A stretch of DNA of 60,455 bases. It comes from Amycolatopsis acidicola (GTDB taxonomy: Bacteria > Actinomycetota > Actinomycetes > Mycobacteriales > Pseudonocardiaceae). The stretch covers positions 1 through 60,455 of the forward strand of contig NZ_VMNW02000052.1 in NCBI RefSeq assembly GCF_007713735.2. Reading direction: 5' to 3'. Both the position numbers and the translations under genes were made by a program. Below the pieces are notes generated by a model, which was not told the DNA's origin, did no database searches, and was given only the letters and a program-made list of their open reading frames with translations. Positions 31,775 to 40,155 of this stretch are shown here, in pieces. The first letter of the stretch is position 1. Every line of letters begins with the position of its first letter.

Positions 31775-33877
31775 ATGCCATACGCACTGGGCATCGACGT
31801 GGGCGGCACGTTCACCGACGCCGTCGCCTCCGACGGGGCCGGCCGGATCGTGTCGGCCAAGACCCCGACGACCCCGCCGAATCGCGAGGCCGGAGTCCTG
31901 CGCGCCATCGAGGATCTCGCCGCGGAGCTGGGCATCGGCGTCGGCGAACTGCTGGCACAGACCGATTACATCGCCCACGGCACCACGGCTTCGATCAACG
32001 CGCTCGTGCAGGGGACGGTGGCCGACGTCGGCCTGATCGCCACCAAGGGGCACCGGGACTCGATCTACATCATGAACGCCGAGGGCCGCACCCTCGGCCG
32101 CTCCGCACACGAAATCCAGGACACCCTCCGGCAGCGCAAACCCGCGCCCCTGATCCCGAAGTACCGCGCGCTCGAAGTCACCGAGCGGATCGACCACGCG
32201 GGCAAAGTCCTGGTGCCACTGGACGAGGACGAGGTCCGCCGCGTCGCACTGTCCCTTGTGGACCAAGGTGTCGAGGCGATCGCGGTCTGCCTGTTGTGGT
32301 CGTTCAAGAACGCCGCGCACGAGCGGCGCGTGCGGGAGCTGATCCACGAGATCGCGCCCGGGCTGTACGTCACGCTGTCGTCGGAGGTCAGCCCCCGTAT
32401 CCGGGAGTTCGCGCGTACCTCCACGACGATCATGAACGCGCAGGTCGGGCCCCGGCTGCGCCAATACCTCACGCCGCTGCGGAAACAGCTGGAGGAGCGC
32501 GGGTTGAAGGGCCCGCTGCTGGTGATGCAGAGCGAAGGCGGCACGATCACGGCCGACCGGGCTCCGGACCACGCCATCACCACGGTCGGCTCGGTCCTTT
32601 CCGGAGGCGTGATCGGCGGGCTGCGCCTCGCCGGGCAATTGGGGCACCGCAACGTGATCACCACCGACGTCGGCGGCACGACCTTCCTCGCCGGCCTGAT
32701 CGTCGACGGCGAGCCGGTCATGGCGCCCGGCTCGGTCGTGAACCAGTTCCCCGTCAACGCGGCCACGATCCGGGTGCACACCATCGGCTCGGGCGGCGGG
32801 GCTCTCGCCTCGGTGGACGCGGGCGGGAATCTCCGGTTGGGGCCCCAAAGCGCCGAGGCCGTCCCGGGGCCCGCGTGTTACGGCAACGGCGGCACGAAGC
32901 CCACGAACACCGACGCCAACCTCGTCCTCGGCATCCTGAGCGAACGCGGTCTGCTCGGCGGCCGCAAGCCGCTGCGGCGGGACCTGGCGCGGGAAGCGAT
33001 CCGCGAGCACGTGGCCGAACCGCTCGGTCTCACGGTCGAAGAAGCCGCCATCGCCATCCACGAGGTGCAGAACGCGCAGGCAGGCGACCTCCTGCGGCGA
33101 ACCGTCGTGCAGGCCGGATACGACCCGCGTGACTTCGTCGTCTACGCCTTCGGTGGCGCCGGGCCCGCCCACTGCGCGGGCTACTGCCAGGACCTCGGGG
33201 TGCGTGAAGTCGTTGTGCCCCTTGGTCCTGTCGCGTCCGCGTTCTCCGCCTACGGACTCGCCGCTTCGGATGTCGCCGTGAGCGCGGAGCTGTCCGACCC
33301 GTCGTCGTTCCCGGTCGAGCACACCCGTCTGGAGGCCCACTACGCGCGGCTCGAAGCGGACCTGCAGCGCGCCCTGGACCGGCAGAAGGTCAAGTTCCAC
33401 GACGTGACCCTGCACCGGGAGATCGACCTGCGGTACTCCATGCAGGTCACCGAACTCGCCACGGCCATCCCCGGCACGGAGTTCACCGCGCACACCGGCG
33501 ACGAGATCCTCCAGCGCTTCGAAGAGCAGTACGAGCGCATCAACGGATCCGGTGCCGGCTACCGCGAGGCGGGCGTGCAGGCCATCACCTACCGCGTGCG
33601 GGCCAAGGCGGGCCTCGGCTTTCCTGTCGTGCTGCCGGACATCCCCGAGGCGGACGGCCCGGACCCCGACTCGGCCTTCCTCGAACAGCGGCCGGTCTGC
33701 CTCGACTCACGGACCGGTTTCGTGCCCACCCCGGTCTACGACTACGCCCGGCTCCGCGCCGGCCACGAGATCACCGGGCCGGCGATCATCGACGTGCCGA
33801 CCACCGTGGTCGTGGTCCCCGCCGGGGTCACCGGCCGCGTCGACCGTCTCGGCAACCTCGTGCTGCGCTACCAGTGA
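31775..33877 (+). CDS. hyuA: Hydantoinase/oxoprolinase subunit A (HyuA)
   Basis: A 700-residue HyuA-family protein with the actin-like nucleotide-binding start GIDVGGTFTDAVA (5-17), a second phosphate loop TTDVGGTTFLAGL and the C-terminal GGAGPAHCAGY. Members are the ATP-dependent subunit of N-methylhydantoinases, 5-oxoprolinases and the acetone/acetophenone carboxylases, where ATP activates a carbonyl or enolate. It pairs with the HyuB gene that follows 13 bases later. A reaction on an N-cyclic amide or on a ketone plus bicarbonate is possible. Confidence 0.9.
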   Translation: MPYALGIDVGGTFTDAVASDGAGRIVSAKTPTTPPNREAGVLRAIEDLAAELGIGVGELLAQTDYIAHGTTASINALVQGTVADVGLIATKGHRDSIYIMNAEGRTLGRSAHEIQDTLRQRKPAPLIPKYRALEVTERIDHAGKVLVPLDEDEVRRVALSLVDQGVEAIAVCLLWSFKNAAHERRVRELIHEIAPGLYVTLSSEVSPRIREFARTSTTIMNAQVGPRLRQYLTPLRKQLEERGLKGPLLVMQSEGGTITADRAPDHAITTVGSVLSGGVIGGLRLAGQLGHRNVITTDVGGTTFLAGLIVDGEPVMAPGSVVNQFPVNAATIRVHTIGSGGGALASVDAGGNLRLGPQSAEAVPGPACYGNGGTKPTNTDANLVLGILSERGLLGGRKPLRRDLAREAIREHVAEPLGLTVEEAAIAIHEVQNAQAGDLLRRTVVQAGYDPRDFVVYAFGGAGPAHCAGYCQDLGVREVVVPLGPVASAFSAYGLAASDVAVSAELSDPSSFPVEHTRLEAHYARLEADLQRALDRQKVKFHDVTLHREIDLRYSMQVTELATAIPGTEFTAHTGDEILQRFEEQYERINGSGAGYREAGVQAITYRVRAKAGLGFPVVLPDIPEADGPDPDSAFLEQRPVCLDSRTGFVPTPVYDYARLRAGHEITGPAIIDVPTTVVVVPAGVTGRVDRLGNLVLRYQ

Positions 33878-33890
33878 GGACGATTTTCCC

Positions 33891-36215
33891 ATGACATCAA
33901 GGATTCCCGGGGCGGACGAGTTCACCAGCCGTCCGCTTCCGCGCGAGGAACTGCTGCGGAGCATCCCGCCCGCGCTCGCGCTTCACCGGATCGGCGACGA
34001 CGCGGTGGACGCGGTCGGCGCGCTGACCTACGAGGTCGTCCGGCACCGCCTGTGGGCGATCACCCAGGAGATGGGGGAGACGCTGCGGCGGATGTCGGGC
34101 TCGCACGTCGTCACCGAGTCCAACGACTTCAACTTCTCCATCTGCGACGAGCTCGGCGAGCAGGTCCAGGTCGGCACCTACAACATCGGCCTGATCGGCT
34201 CCATGGACCTCGCGATCGTCTGGACCCTGCGCCACCGCGCGGAAAACCCGGGCATCGAAGAGGGCGACATGTTCCTGTGCAACGACCCGTGGATCGGCGG
34301 CGGGCTGCACCAGAACGACGCCGCGATCCTGGCCCCGGTCTTCTTCGAGGGCAAGCTTTTCGGCTGGACGACGGCCATCGCCCACCAGGTCGATCTCGGC
34401 GGTCCGCGCCCGGGCTCGTTCAGCCCGTCGGCCCGCGACGTGTTCGGCGAAGCCATTCCCACGCCGCCGCTCAAGGTCGTCCGCGGCGGGGTGCTGCAAC
34501 GCGATGTCGCCGACGCCTGGGTCCGCCGCTCGCGCCTCCCGCATCTGGTCGGGCTCGACCTGCGGGCGAAGATCGCCGCCAACAAGAACGCGGCGGAGCA
34601 GATCCTGCGGCTCATCGGCAAATACGGCGCGGACACCGTCAAGGCCGTGATGCGGCGGATGACCGACGACGCCGAGCAGCGGCTGCGCGCGAAGCTCGAA
34701 ACCCTGCCGGACGGGACGTGGTCCGCGGTGGGGTACCAGGAACAGTCGGGAACCGGTGACCGCGGCCTGCACCGGATCCAGGTGGCGATGACCAAGGAAG
34801 CCGGCAAGCTGGTGTTCGACTTCCGCGGCACCGCGGGGCAGACCGGCGTCATCAACTGTCCCTATCCGGGGTTGCGCGCCGGGATCGTGTTCACCCTGCT
34901 TCCGTTGCTGGCCGGGGACATCCCGTGGGCCGCGGGCGGCCTGATGCGCTGTTTCGAGATCATCACCGACGAGGACACGATCACCAACGCCTCGTTCCCG
35001 GCGGCGGTGGGCAAGGGGCCGTTCGGCCCGGCGTGGGGCGCGGGGAACCTCGTCGCCGAGGTACTGGCCCGGATGCTGGACGCCGAACCGGCGCACCGCA
35101 CCGACGTGCAGTCGATCTGCAACGGCACCACCGATCTCTGCGTGGTGTCCGGTGTGGACAATCGGGGTGGCGGCAGCAAAGGGTTCGTGTCGCCCGTTTT
35201 CGACGTCATGGCTGGCGGATACGGCGCGCAGGTCTACCACGACGGCGTCGACACGGGCGGCCGCCTGATCATCCCCTCGGCGCGGGCCCCTGACGTGGAG
35301 ATGACGGAGTATCTCTACCCGCTGGTCGCGTTGTGGCGGCGCGAGGAGACCGATTCCGGCGGGCCCGGCCGGCAGCGCGGCGGGATGAGCGGCTCGGTCT
35401 GCTATGTCCAGCACCCGGACCAGGACGGCACGATGTCGTTGGTCGTGTCCGGCACCGGCAAGGCGGCGAACCAGAACGTCGGCCTCGCCGGGGGTTATCC
35501 GGGCAACTCGCAGCTCGATCTCGTGGTGCGCGGCATCGACGAGCCCCAGCTCGCCCAGGCGGCCGCCATCCCCGGCGGCCTGGGCGAACTGGGCGGGAAC
35601 GTCGAAGTGCTCCCCTGTGAAGGCGAATCGGAGCTGGGCCCCGGCGACGCGCTTTACCTGCACTGGCAGGCGGGTGGCGGTTACGGCGATCCCTTGCTCC
35701 GTTCGCCCGAGAGCGTCCGCGACGACGTGTCACAGGTACGCGTTTCGGCGGAGGCGGCGCGGGACGTCTACGGTGTTGTGCTCGGCGAGGACGGCGAAGT
35801 GGACGTGACCGCGACGGACCGGAGCCGTTCGAAGTTGCGGCGGGATCGTGCGTCCGGCGCCGGATTGCCCGACGCGGCGCTCGCGCCGATCTCGACGCCG
35901 GACCTGCGGGCCGCGCGCCGGCTCGACGACAACCTCGCGGTGCGGGAATCGCCGGACGGCGGGACCGTGGTGTGCGTCCAGTGTGGCACCGAGATCGGGC
36001 CACTGTCCGAGGGCGCGTTCGTCGCGGCGCTGGCCCGTCGTGAGTCCGCACCGAGCGACGCGGGCCCGCACATCTGGCACGACCCGCAGGAGTACGTCGA
36101 CGCGGACATGGTCTTCCGCCAGCTGTGCTGCCCCGGCTGCCTGACCGCGGTCCACTCCCGGATCGTCCCGGTCGGCCACCCGCTGCCTGCCGACGACTAC
36201 CGCAGCTGGGCCTGA
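33891..36215 (+). CDS. hyuB: Hydantoinase/oxoprolinase subunit B with C-terminal zinc-ribbon-like domain
   Basis: A 774-residue protein. Residues 1 to about 600 are HyuB: THE motif region MFLCNDPWIGGGLHQND, VVSGVDNRGGGSKG and the glycine-rich GGGYGDPLLRSPE near 600. The remaining 170 residues are an extension with CVQC near 690 and QLCCPGCLTAV near 750, ending VGHPLPADDY; this resembles the small gamma-type zinc subunit of acetone carboxylase and acetophenone carboxylase fused in frame. Stand-alone HyuB proteins are usually nearer 530-600 residues. The fusion points to a carboxylase-like enzyme rather than a simple hydantoinase. It is the last gene of the operon. Confidence 0.87.
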   Translation: MTSRIPGADEFTSRPLPREELLRSIPPALALHRIGDDAVDAVGALTYEVVRHRLWAITQEMGETLRRMSGSHVVTESNDFNFSICDELGEQVQVGTYNIGLIGSMDLAIVWTLRHRAENPGIEEGDMFLCNDPWIGGGLHQNDAAILAPVFFEGKLFGWTTAIAHQVDLGGPRPGSFSPSARDVFGEAIPTPPLKVVRGGVLQRDVADAWVRRSRLPHLVGLDLRAKIAANKNAAEQILRLIGKYGADTVKAVMRRMTDDAEQRLRAKLETLPDGTWSAVGYQEQSGTGDRGLHRIQVAMTKEAGKLVFDFRGTAGQTGVINCPYPGLRAGIVFTLLPLLAGDIPWAAGGLMRCFEIITDEDTITNASFPAAVGKGPFGPAWGAGNLVAEVLARMLDAEPAHRTDVQSICNGTTDLCVVSGVDNRGGGSKGFVSPVFDVMAGGYGAQVYHDGVDTGGRLIIPSARAPDVEMTEYLYPLVALWRREETDSGGPGRQRGGMSGSVCYVQHPDQDGTMSLVVSGTGKAANQNVGLAGGYPGNSQLDLVVRGIDEPQLAQAAAIPGGLGELGGNVEVLPCEGESELGPGDALYLHWQAGGGYGDPLLRSPESVRDDVSQVRVSAEAARDVYGVVLGEDGEVDVTATDRSRSKLRRDRASGAGLPDAALAPISTPDLRAARRLDDNLAVRESPDGGTVVCVQCGTEIGPLSEGAFVAALARRESAPSDAGPHIWHDPQEYVDADMVFRQLCCPGCLTAVHSRIVPVGHPLPADDYRSWA

Positions 36216-36286
36216 GTCCGCGCTGATCCTCCGACGCGGTCCACTGTGGACTTCCGGACGGCCGCCGAAATCGAGAGAGGGAGAAA

Positions 36287-36346
36287 GAACGTTCTCTCTT
36301 GACAACCGGCGGGCGGTGGGCCACTCTGGAACGAGATAGAACGTTC
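36287..36346 (+). promoter_or_regulatory. Paired GAACGTTC operators and promoter
   Basis: GAACGTTC occurs at 36287-36294 (S3) and 36339-36346 (S4, continuing GGTATC). The centres are 52 bp apart, close to five helical turns. TTGACA at 36299-36304 with CACTCT at 36322-36327 is a candidate promoter between them, reading into the membrane protein gene at 36382. The perfect palindrome GTCCAC-T-GTGGAC is also in this gap at 36239-36251. Confidence 0.65.
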
Positions 36347-36381
36347 GGTATCGCACTCTCCCCTGTTTCGGAAGGATCATC

Positions 36382-36942
36382 GTGACCACCGTTGACTCAC
36401 CCGCCGCGAGCGGAATCGCACCGGCGCTGCGCCGGCTCTACTTCGTGCGGTTCGGCTTCGCCCTCGTCTGGGCGGTACTGCTGTTCGTCACCTCCCAAAC
36501 GCACCTGGGCCCGATCGGCGTCGTCCTGGTCGTGCTGTACCCGCTGTTCGACGTCGCGGCCGCGGTCGTGGACGCTCGTTCCTCCCGCGCCACGGGCCCG
36601 GCCAAGGGCTTGTACGTCAACATCGTGATCAGCCTGCTCGCGGGCGTCGGCCTTGGCATCGCTTCGGCGTCCGGAGTGCCCGCGGTGCTGCGGATCTGGG
36701 GCGCCTGGGCCATCGTTTCCGGTCTGGTGCAGCTGATCGTGGCCGTCGCGCGCCGCAAGATGGGCGGCCAGTGGCCGATGATCCTCAGCGGCGGGATTTC
36801 CGTGCTGGCGGGCGGTTCCTTCATCGCCGGGGCCGGCGCGCCGAACCCCGCGCTGACCAACGTGGCCGGGTACGCGGTGCTCGGTGGCGTCTTCTTCCTC
36901 GTCTCGGCGATCCGGCTCGGCCGCGCCGCTCAGGGGAATTGA
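36382..36942 (+). CDS. Small six-segment membrane protein (DUF308/HdeD-like)
   Basis: A 186-residue polytopic membrane protein with about six hydrophobic segments (for example FGFALVWAVLLFVTS, IVISLLAGVGLGIAS and GGVFFLVSAIRL). Segment order and the arrangement in three hairpins fit the DUF308/HdeD-type. It begins with GTG at 36382 after GGAAGG and is followed one base later by the disulfide-reductase gene. No function is established; a role in membrane stress protection is only suggested by the family. Confidence 0.7.
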   Translation: MTTVDSPAASGIAPALRRLYFVRFGFALVWAVLLFVTSQTHLGPIGVVLVVLYPLFDVAAAVVDARSSRATGPAKGLYVNIVISLLAGVGLGIASASGVPAVLRIWGAWAIVSGLVQLIVAVARRKMGGQWPMILSGGISVLAGGSFIAGAGAPNPALTNVAGYAVLGGVFFLVSAIRLGRAAQGN

Positions 36943-36943
36943 C

Positions 36944-38383
36944 GTGGACACCACGACCTACGACGTCATCGTCCTCGGTGCGGGCCCGGTGGGGGAGAAC
37001 CTCGCGGACCGGGTGGTGCGGGGCGGGCTGAGCGCCGCCATCGTCGAGCGCGAGCTGGTCGGCGGTGAATGCTCCTACTGGGCGTGCATGCCGACCAAAG
37101 CCTTGCTGCGGAGCGGGGCGGCATTGCGGGCGGCCCGGCAGGTGCCCGGCGCGCGGGAAGCGGTGACGGGTGACCTGGACGTCGCGGCCGTGCTCCGCCG
37201 TCGCGATGCCTTCGCCTCGAACTGGCAGGACGACGGGCAGGTGGCCTGGCTCGAGCGCGCGGGCATCGCGCTGTACCGGGGGCACGGCAGGATCGGCGCC
37301 GACCGGGTCGTCGAGGTGACCGGCGCCGGGGGAGTCAGGACGACGCTGACCGCCCGGCACGCGGTCGTCGTCGCGACCGGGAGCGGTGCGCTGGTCCCGG
37401 ACATCGAAGGCCTGCGCGAGGCGGCGCCATGGACCAGTCGGGAGGCGGTGGCGGCACAGGAGATTCCCGGCAGGCTCGCCATCATCGGCGGCGGGGTGGT
37501 GGCCTCGGAAATGGCGACCGCGTTCAGCGCGCTCGGCTCGTCGGTGACGATGCTGGCCCGCGACGGCGTCCTGCCCCTCGCGGAGCCGTTCGCGGGGGAG
37601 CGGGTCAAGCAATCGTTGCGGGACAACGGGGTCGCGGTGCGCGTCGGGGCCGAGGCCGGGTCCGTCGAACGCGCCGGAGACGGAACGGTGTCCGTCACCC
37701 TGACCACCGGCGAGCGGATCGAGGCCGACGAGCTGCTCGTCGCGATCGGCCGCACGCCGAACACCCAGGACATCGGGCTGGAGGCTGTCGGCTTGAAGCC
37801 GGGGGCCTGGCTCGACGTGGACAGCACGATGCGGGTCGTCGGGGAGGACGGAGCGCCGCTCGGCGACGGGTGGCTTTACGCGGCCGGGGACGTGAACCAC
37901 CGTGTTCTGCTTACGCACCAAGGCAAGTACCAGGCCCGTGCCGCCGGGGACGTCCTCGTGGCGCGTGCAAAGGGGGAAGCCGTCGACGACGGCCCGTGGG
38001 GCCGGCACGCGACGACGGCCGACGAACGCGCTGTGCCGCAGGTGGTGTTCACCGAGCCGGAGATCGCCTCGGTCGGCCTGACCGCGGTCGCCGCCGAGGC
38101 GGCCGGGCTGCGGATCCGGGTCGTCGACTACGACCTGGCGGCCGTCGCGGGGTCCGGCCTGCATGCCGAGGGGTACCAGGGGCACGCGCGGATGGTCGTC
38201 GACGAGGACCGGAAGGTGGTCGTGGGGTGCACTTTCGTCGGCCCGGACGTCGCGGAAATGCTCCATGCGGCGACGATCGCCGTGGCCGGTAAGGTGCCGC
38301 TGGATCGGCTCTGGCACGCGGTCCCGGCCTATCCCACCGTCAGTGAGGTGTGGCTGCGCTTCCTCGAAGCCTACGGCCGCTGA
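36944..38383 (+). CDS. Pyridine nucleotide-disulfide oxidoreductase (mercuric/lipoamide-type)
   Basis: A 479-residue FAD enzyme. The FAD motif GAGPVGENLA is near residue 11, the redox-active pair is in GGECSYWACMPTKALL (two cysteines four residues apart), the NAD(P)H motif is IIGGGVVASEMA and the second FAD motif LYAAGDVNH. The C-terminal catalytic region reads YPTVSEVW where classical enzymes have HPT before the glutamate, so the proton-shuttling histidine is a tyrosine. It likely reduces a disulfide or quinone-type acceptor. GTG at 36944 is preceded by AGGGGAA. Confidence 0.87.
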   Translation: MDTTTYDVIVLGAGPVGENLADRVVRGGLSAAIVERELVGGECSYWACMPTKALLRSGAALRAARQVPGAREAVTGDLDVAAVLRRRDAFASNWQDDGQVAWLERAGIALYRGHGRIGADRVVEVTGAGGVRTTLTARHAVVVATGSGALVPDIEGLREAAPWTSREAVAAQEIPGRLAIIGGGVVASEMATAFSALGSSVTMLARDGVLPLAEPFAGERVKQSLRDNGVAVRVGAEAGSVERAGDGTVSVTLTTGERIEADELLVAIGRTPNTQDIGLEAVGLKPGAWLDVDSTMRVVGEDGAPLGDGWLYAAGDVNHRVLLTHQGKYQARAAGDVLVARAKGEAVDDGPWGRHATTADERAVPQVVFTEPEIASVGLTAVAAEAAGLRIRVVDYDLAAVAGSGLHAEGYQGHARMVVDEDRKVVVGCTFVGPDVAEMLHAATIAVAGKVPLDRLWHAVPAYPTVSEVWLRFLEAYGR

Positions 38384-38435
38384 GGCGTCCTGGCCCGTCC
38401 GCCGCGCACCGGCCGGGCGGGCCACGTCGGCGATA

Positions 38436-38480
38436 TTGGAAAACGCCGCCCTCCTCTGTAGAGTGAGCGTTACATACAAA
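38436..38480 (+). promoter_or_regulatory. Promoter with recurrent TetR-type operator, copy 3
   Basis: TTGGAA (38436-38441), a 17-base spacer and TAGAGT (38459-38464) make a good promoter. The dyad TGTAGAGTGAGCGTTACA (38457-38474) covers the -10 and start region, and the 25 bases 38456-38480 are identical to copy 2 at 28652. The GTG start of the next gene is only 16 bases beyond. Confidence 0.8.
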
Positions 38481-38495
38481 GAAGAGGACGGCGAA

Positions 38496-39311
38496 GTGAC
38501 GAGCACAGTGGATGTCGGGGACGCGCGGCTGGCCTATACCGAAACCGGTGCTGGGAGTCCGGTCGTCTGGCTGCACGGCTCGGGGCCGGGTGCCACGGGC
38601 CTGAGCAATTTCGGCGGCAATCTGGCGGCTTTCCCGGACTACCGGAACATCGTGATCGACCTTCCGGGATGGGGAGGGTCGCCGCGGCCGGAAACGGACG
38701 AGCCGTTGATCTTCCACGCCGCCGACAGGGTGTGCCGCGCGATGGCGTCGCTCGGGGTCGAACGTGCCCATCTGGTGGGCAATTCCTATGGCGGCGCCGT
38801 CGCGATGCGGATCGCCATGCGGTATCCGGACAGCGTGGACCGGCTCGTGCTCATGGCGCCCGGCGGGGTCCTCCCGGCGGACGCGCCGCCCTGGCCCGCC
38901 GGGCTCGAACGCCTTTTCGCCTACATGGCCGCGGAAAAGCCGTCGCGCGAGGCCATGGCCGAGTTCGTCCGGCTGATGGTCTTCGACGAGTCCCTGGCCA
39001 CCGGGGAACTCATCGACGAGCGTTTCGAATCGAGTCTGCGGGTGCACCCCGAATTGCCGATTCCGCCGAATTTCGGGGACCTGACGCCGGATCTGAGTCT
39101 GATCGGCGCCGCCACTTTGCTCGTGTGGGGCCGTGAGGATCAGACGGTTCCGCTGGCGTGGGCGGGCAAGATCCTCGAGGGTATTCCCGATGCGGAACTG
39201 CGGGTGCTGCCGCATTGCCGGCACTGGGTCCAGTACGAGCGTGCGCCCGAGTTCAACCACATCGTCCGCGAATTCCTGCAGGGCGGGGCCGCGGCCGCCG
39301 CGGAGGGATGA
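38496..39311 (+). CDS. Alpha/beta hydrolase (meta-cleavage product hydrolase)
   Basis: A 271-residue C-C bond hydrolase candidate of the MhpC/BphD type: WLHGSGPGATG (25-35) is the oxyanion loop, S97 in VGNSYGGA the nucleophile, D215 in GREDQTVPL and H243 in CRHWVQYE the rest of the triad. It is the first gene after operator copy 3 and the partner of an extradiol dioxygenase four bases downstream, the classic gene pair for ring cleavage followed by hydrolysis of the dienoate. The start is GTG at 38496 after GAAGAGGA. Confidence 0.9.
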   Translation: MTSTVDVGDARLAYTETGAGSPVVWLHGSGPGATGLSNFGGNLAAFPDYRNIVIDLPGWGGSPRPETDEPLIFHAADRVCRAMASLGVERAHLVGNSYGGAVAMRIAMRYPDSVDRLVLMAPGGVLPADAPPWPAGLERLFAYMAAEKPSREAMAEFVRLMVFDESLATGELIDERFESSLRVHPELPIPPNFGDLTPDLSLIGAATLLVWGREDQTVPLAWAGKILEGIPDAELRVLPHCRHWVQYERAPEFNHIVREFLQGGAAAAAEG

Positions 39312-39315
39312 CATC

Positions 39316-40155
39316 GTGGGAATCAGGAAGCTGGGCTATGTCGGCCTCAACGTCACCGATCTCGGCGCGTGGACCGATCTCCTCGGGCGCACGCTCGGCA
39401 TCGGCGTGAGCAAGTCCGGATCGGGCGAAATCGCACTGGCCGAACTCGACGAATTCCAGTATCGGCTCGCGCTTTATCCCTCCACTGAGGACAGTCCGCG
39501 CGAACTGGGGTGGATCGTCGATTCTCCCCAGGAGCTCGACAGGCTGAGCCGGCGTTTGACGGATGCCGGTTTCACCGTCGAGGAGGGATCGGCGGACGAG
39601 AAGGAATTGCGCGGCGCGACCGAGCTCCGGTGGTTCACCGACCCGGTGGGGTACCGCGTTGAGCTGGCTGTCGGTGAAGCGAAGGTGCGGGACCGGCGCG
39701 GCGCCACCGGTTTGGGGCACTTCGTGCAGGCCGGTCCGCGGCTCCCGGAGCTTCGGGAGCTGTATGAATCCGTGCTCGAGTTCAGGCTGACCGATTATCG
39801 TGCTCCCGGCCTGTTCTTCTTTCGCTGCAACCGGAATCATCACAGCATCGCGCTGGCGAGCGCGGACACGGCGTCGATCCACCACCTCGAACTGGAGCAT
39901 GGCTCGATCGACGATGTGGGGCGGGCGTATGACCGGGCCAAGGCGCAGAGCGTGCCGATTTCGATCAGCCTGGGCAGGCACATGAACGACAAGGCGATCT
40001 CCTTCTATGTCCGGAATCCCAGCGGGTTCCATCTCGAGATCGGCTGCGGCGGCATCGAAGTCGGCGACGATTGGCTCCCGCACGATTTCGGCCGTTCGGA
40101 TGAGTGGGGTCACCACCACGCCGACGCCAACCCGTTCGCTTCCCCGGCGTCGTGA
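39316..40155 (+). CDS. Type I extradiol ring-cleavage dioxygenase (VOC, BphC-like)
   Basis: A 279-residue two-domain vicinal oxygen chelate enzyme. The active-site set of catechol dioxygenases is complete in the second domain: H135 in GLGHFVQ, H190 in SIHHLELEH and E241 in GFHLEIGCG as iron ligands, plus H222 in GRHMND and Y231 in SFYV as acid/base residues. It would cleave a catechol-like ring next to the diol using Fe(II) and oxygen. The start is GTG at 39316 with GGAGGG ahead. Its substrate is probably the diol made through the hydroxylase encoded at 30140. Confidence 0.9.
   Translation: MGIRKLGYVGLNVTDLGAWTDLLGRTLGIGVSKSGSGEIALAELDEFQYRLALYPSTEDSPRELGWIVDSPQELDRLSRRLTDAGFTVEEGSADEKELRGATELRWFTDPVGYRVELAVGEAKVRDRRGATGLGHFVQAGPRLPELRELYESVLEFRLTDYRAPGLFFFRCNRNHHSIALASADTASIHHLELEHGSIDDVGRAYDRAKAQSVPISISLGRHMNDKAISFYVRNPSGFHLEIGCGGIEVGDDWLPHDFGRSDEWGHHHADANPFASPAS

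Noticed and set aside
30779..33493. A 904-codon open frame antisense to the hydroxylase and HyuA genes
   Set aside because: Low-complexity Arg/Gly/Val/Asp translation without domain pattern; the plus-strand genes are unambiguous.
28765..36215. Complete nicotinate (nic) degradation operon
   Set aside because: The three first enzymes resemble NicF, NicD and NicC types, but no NicX dioxygenase, nicotinate hydroxylase or maleate isomerase is seen, and HyuAB do not belong to that pathway.
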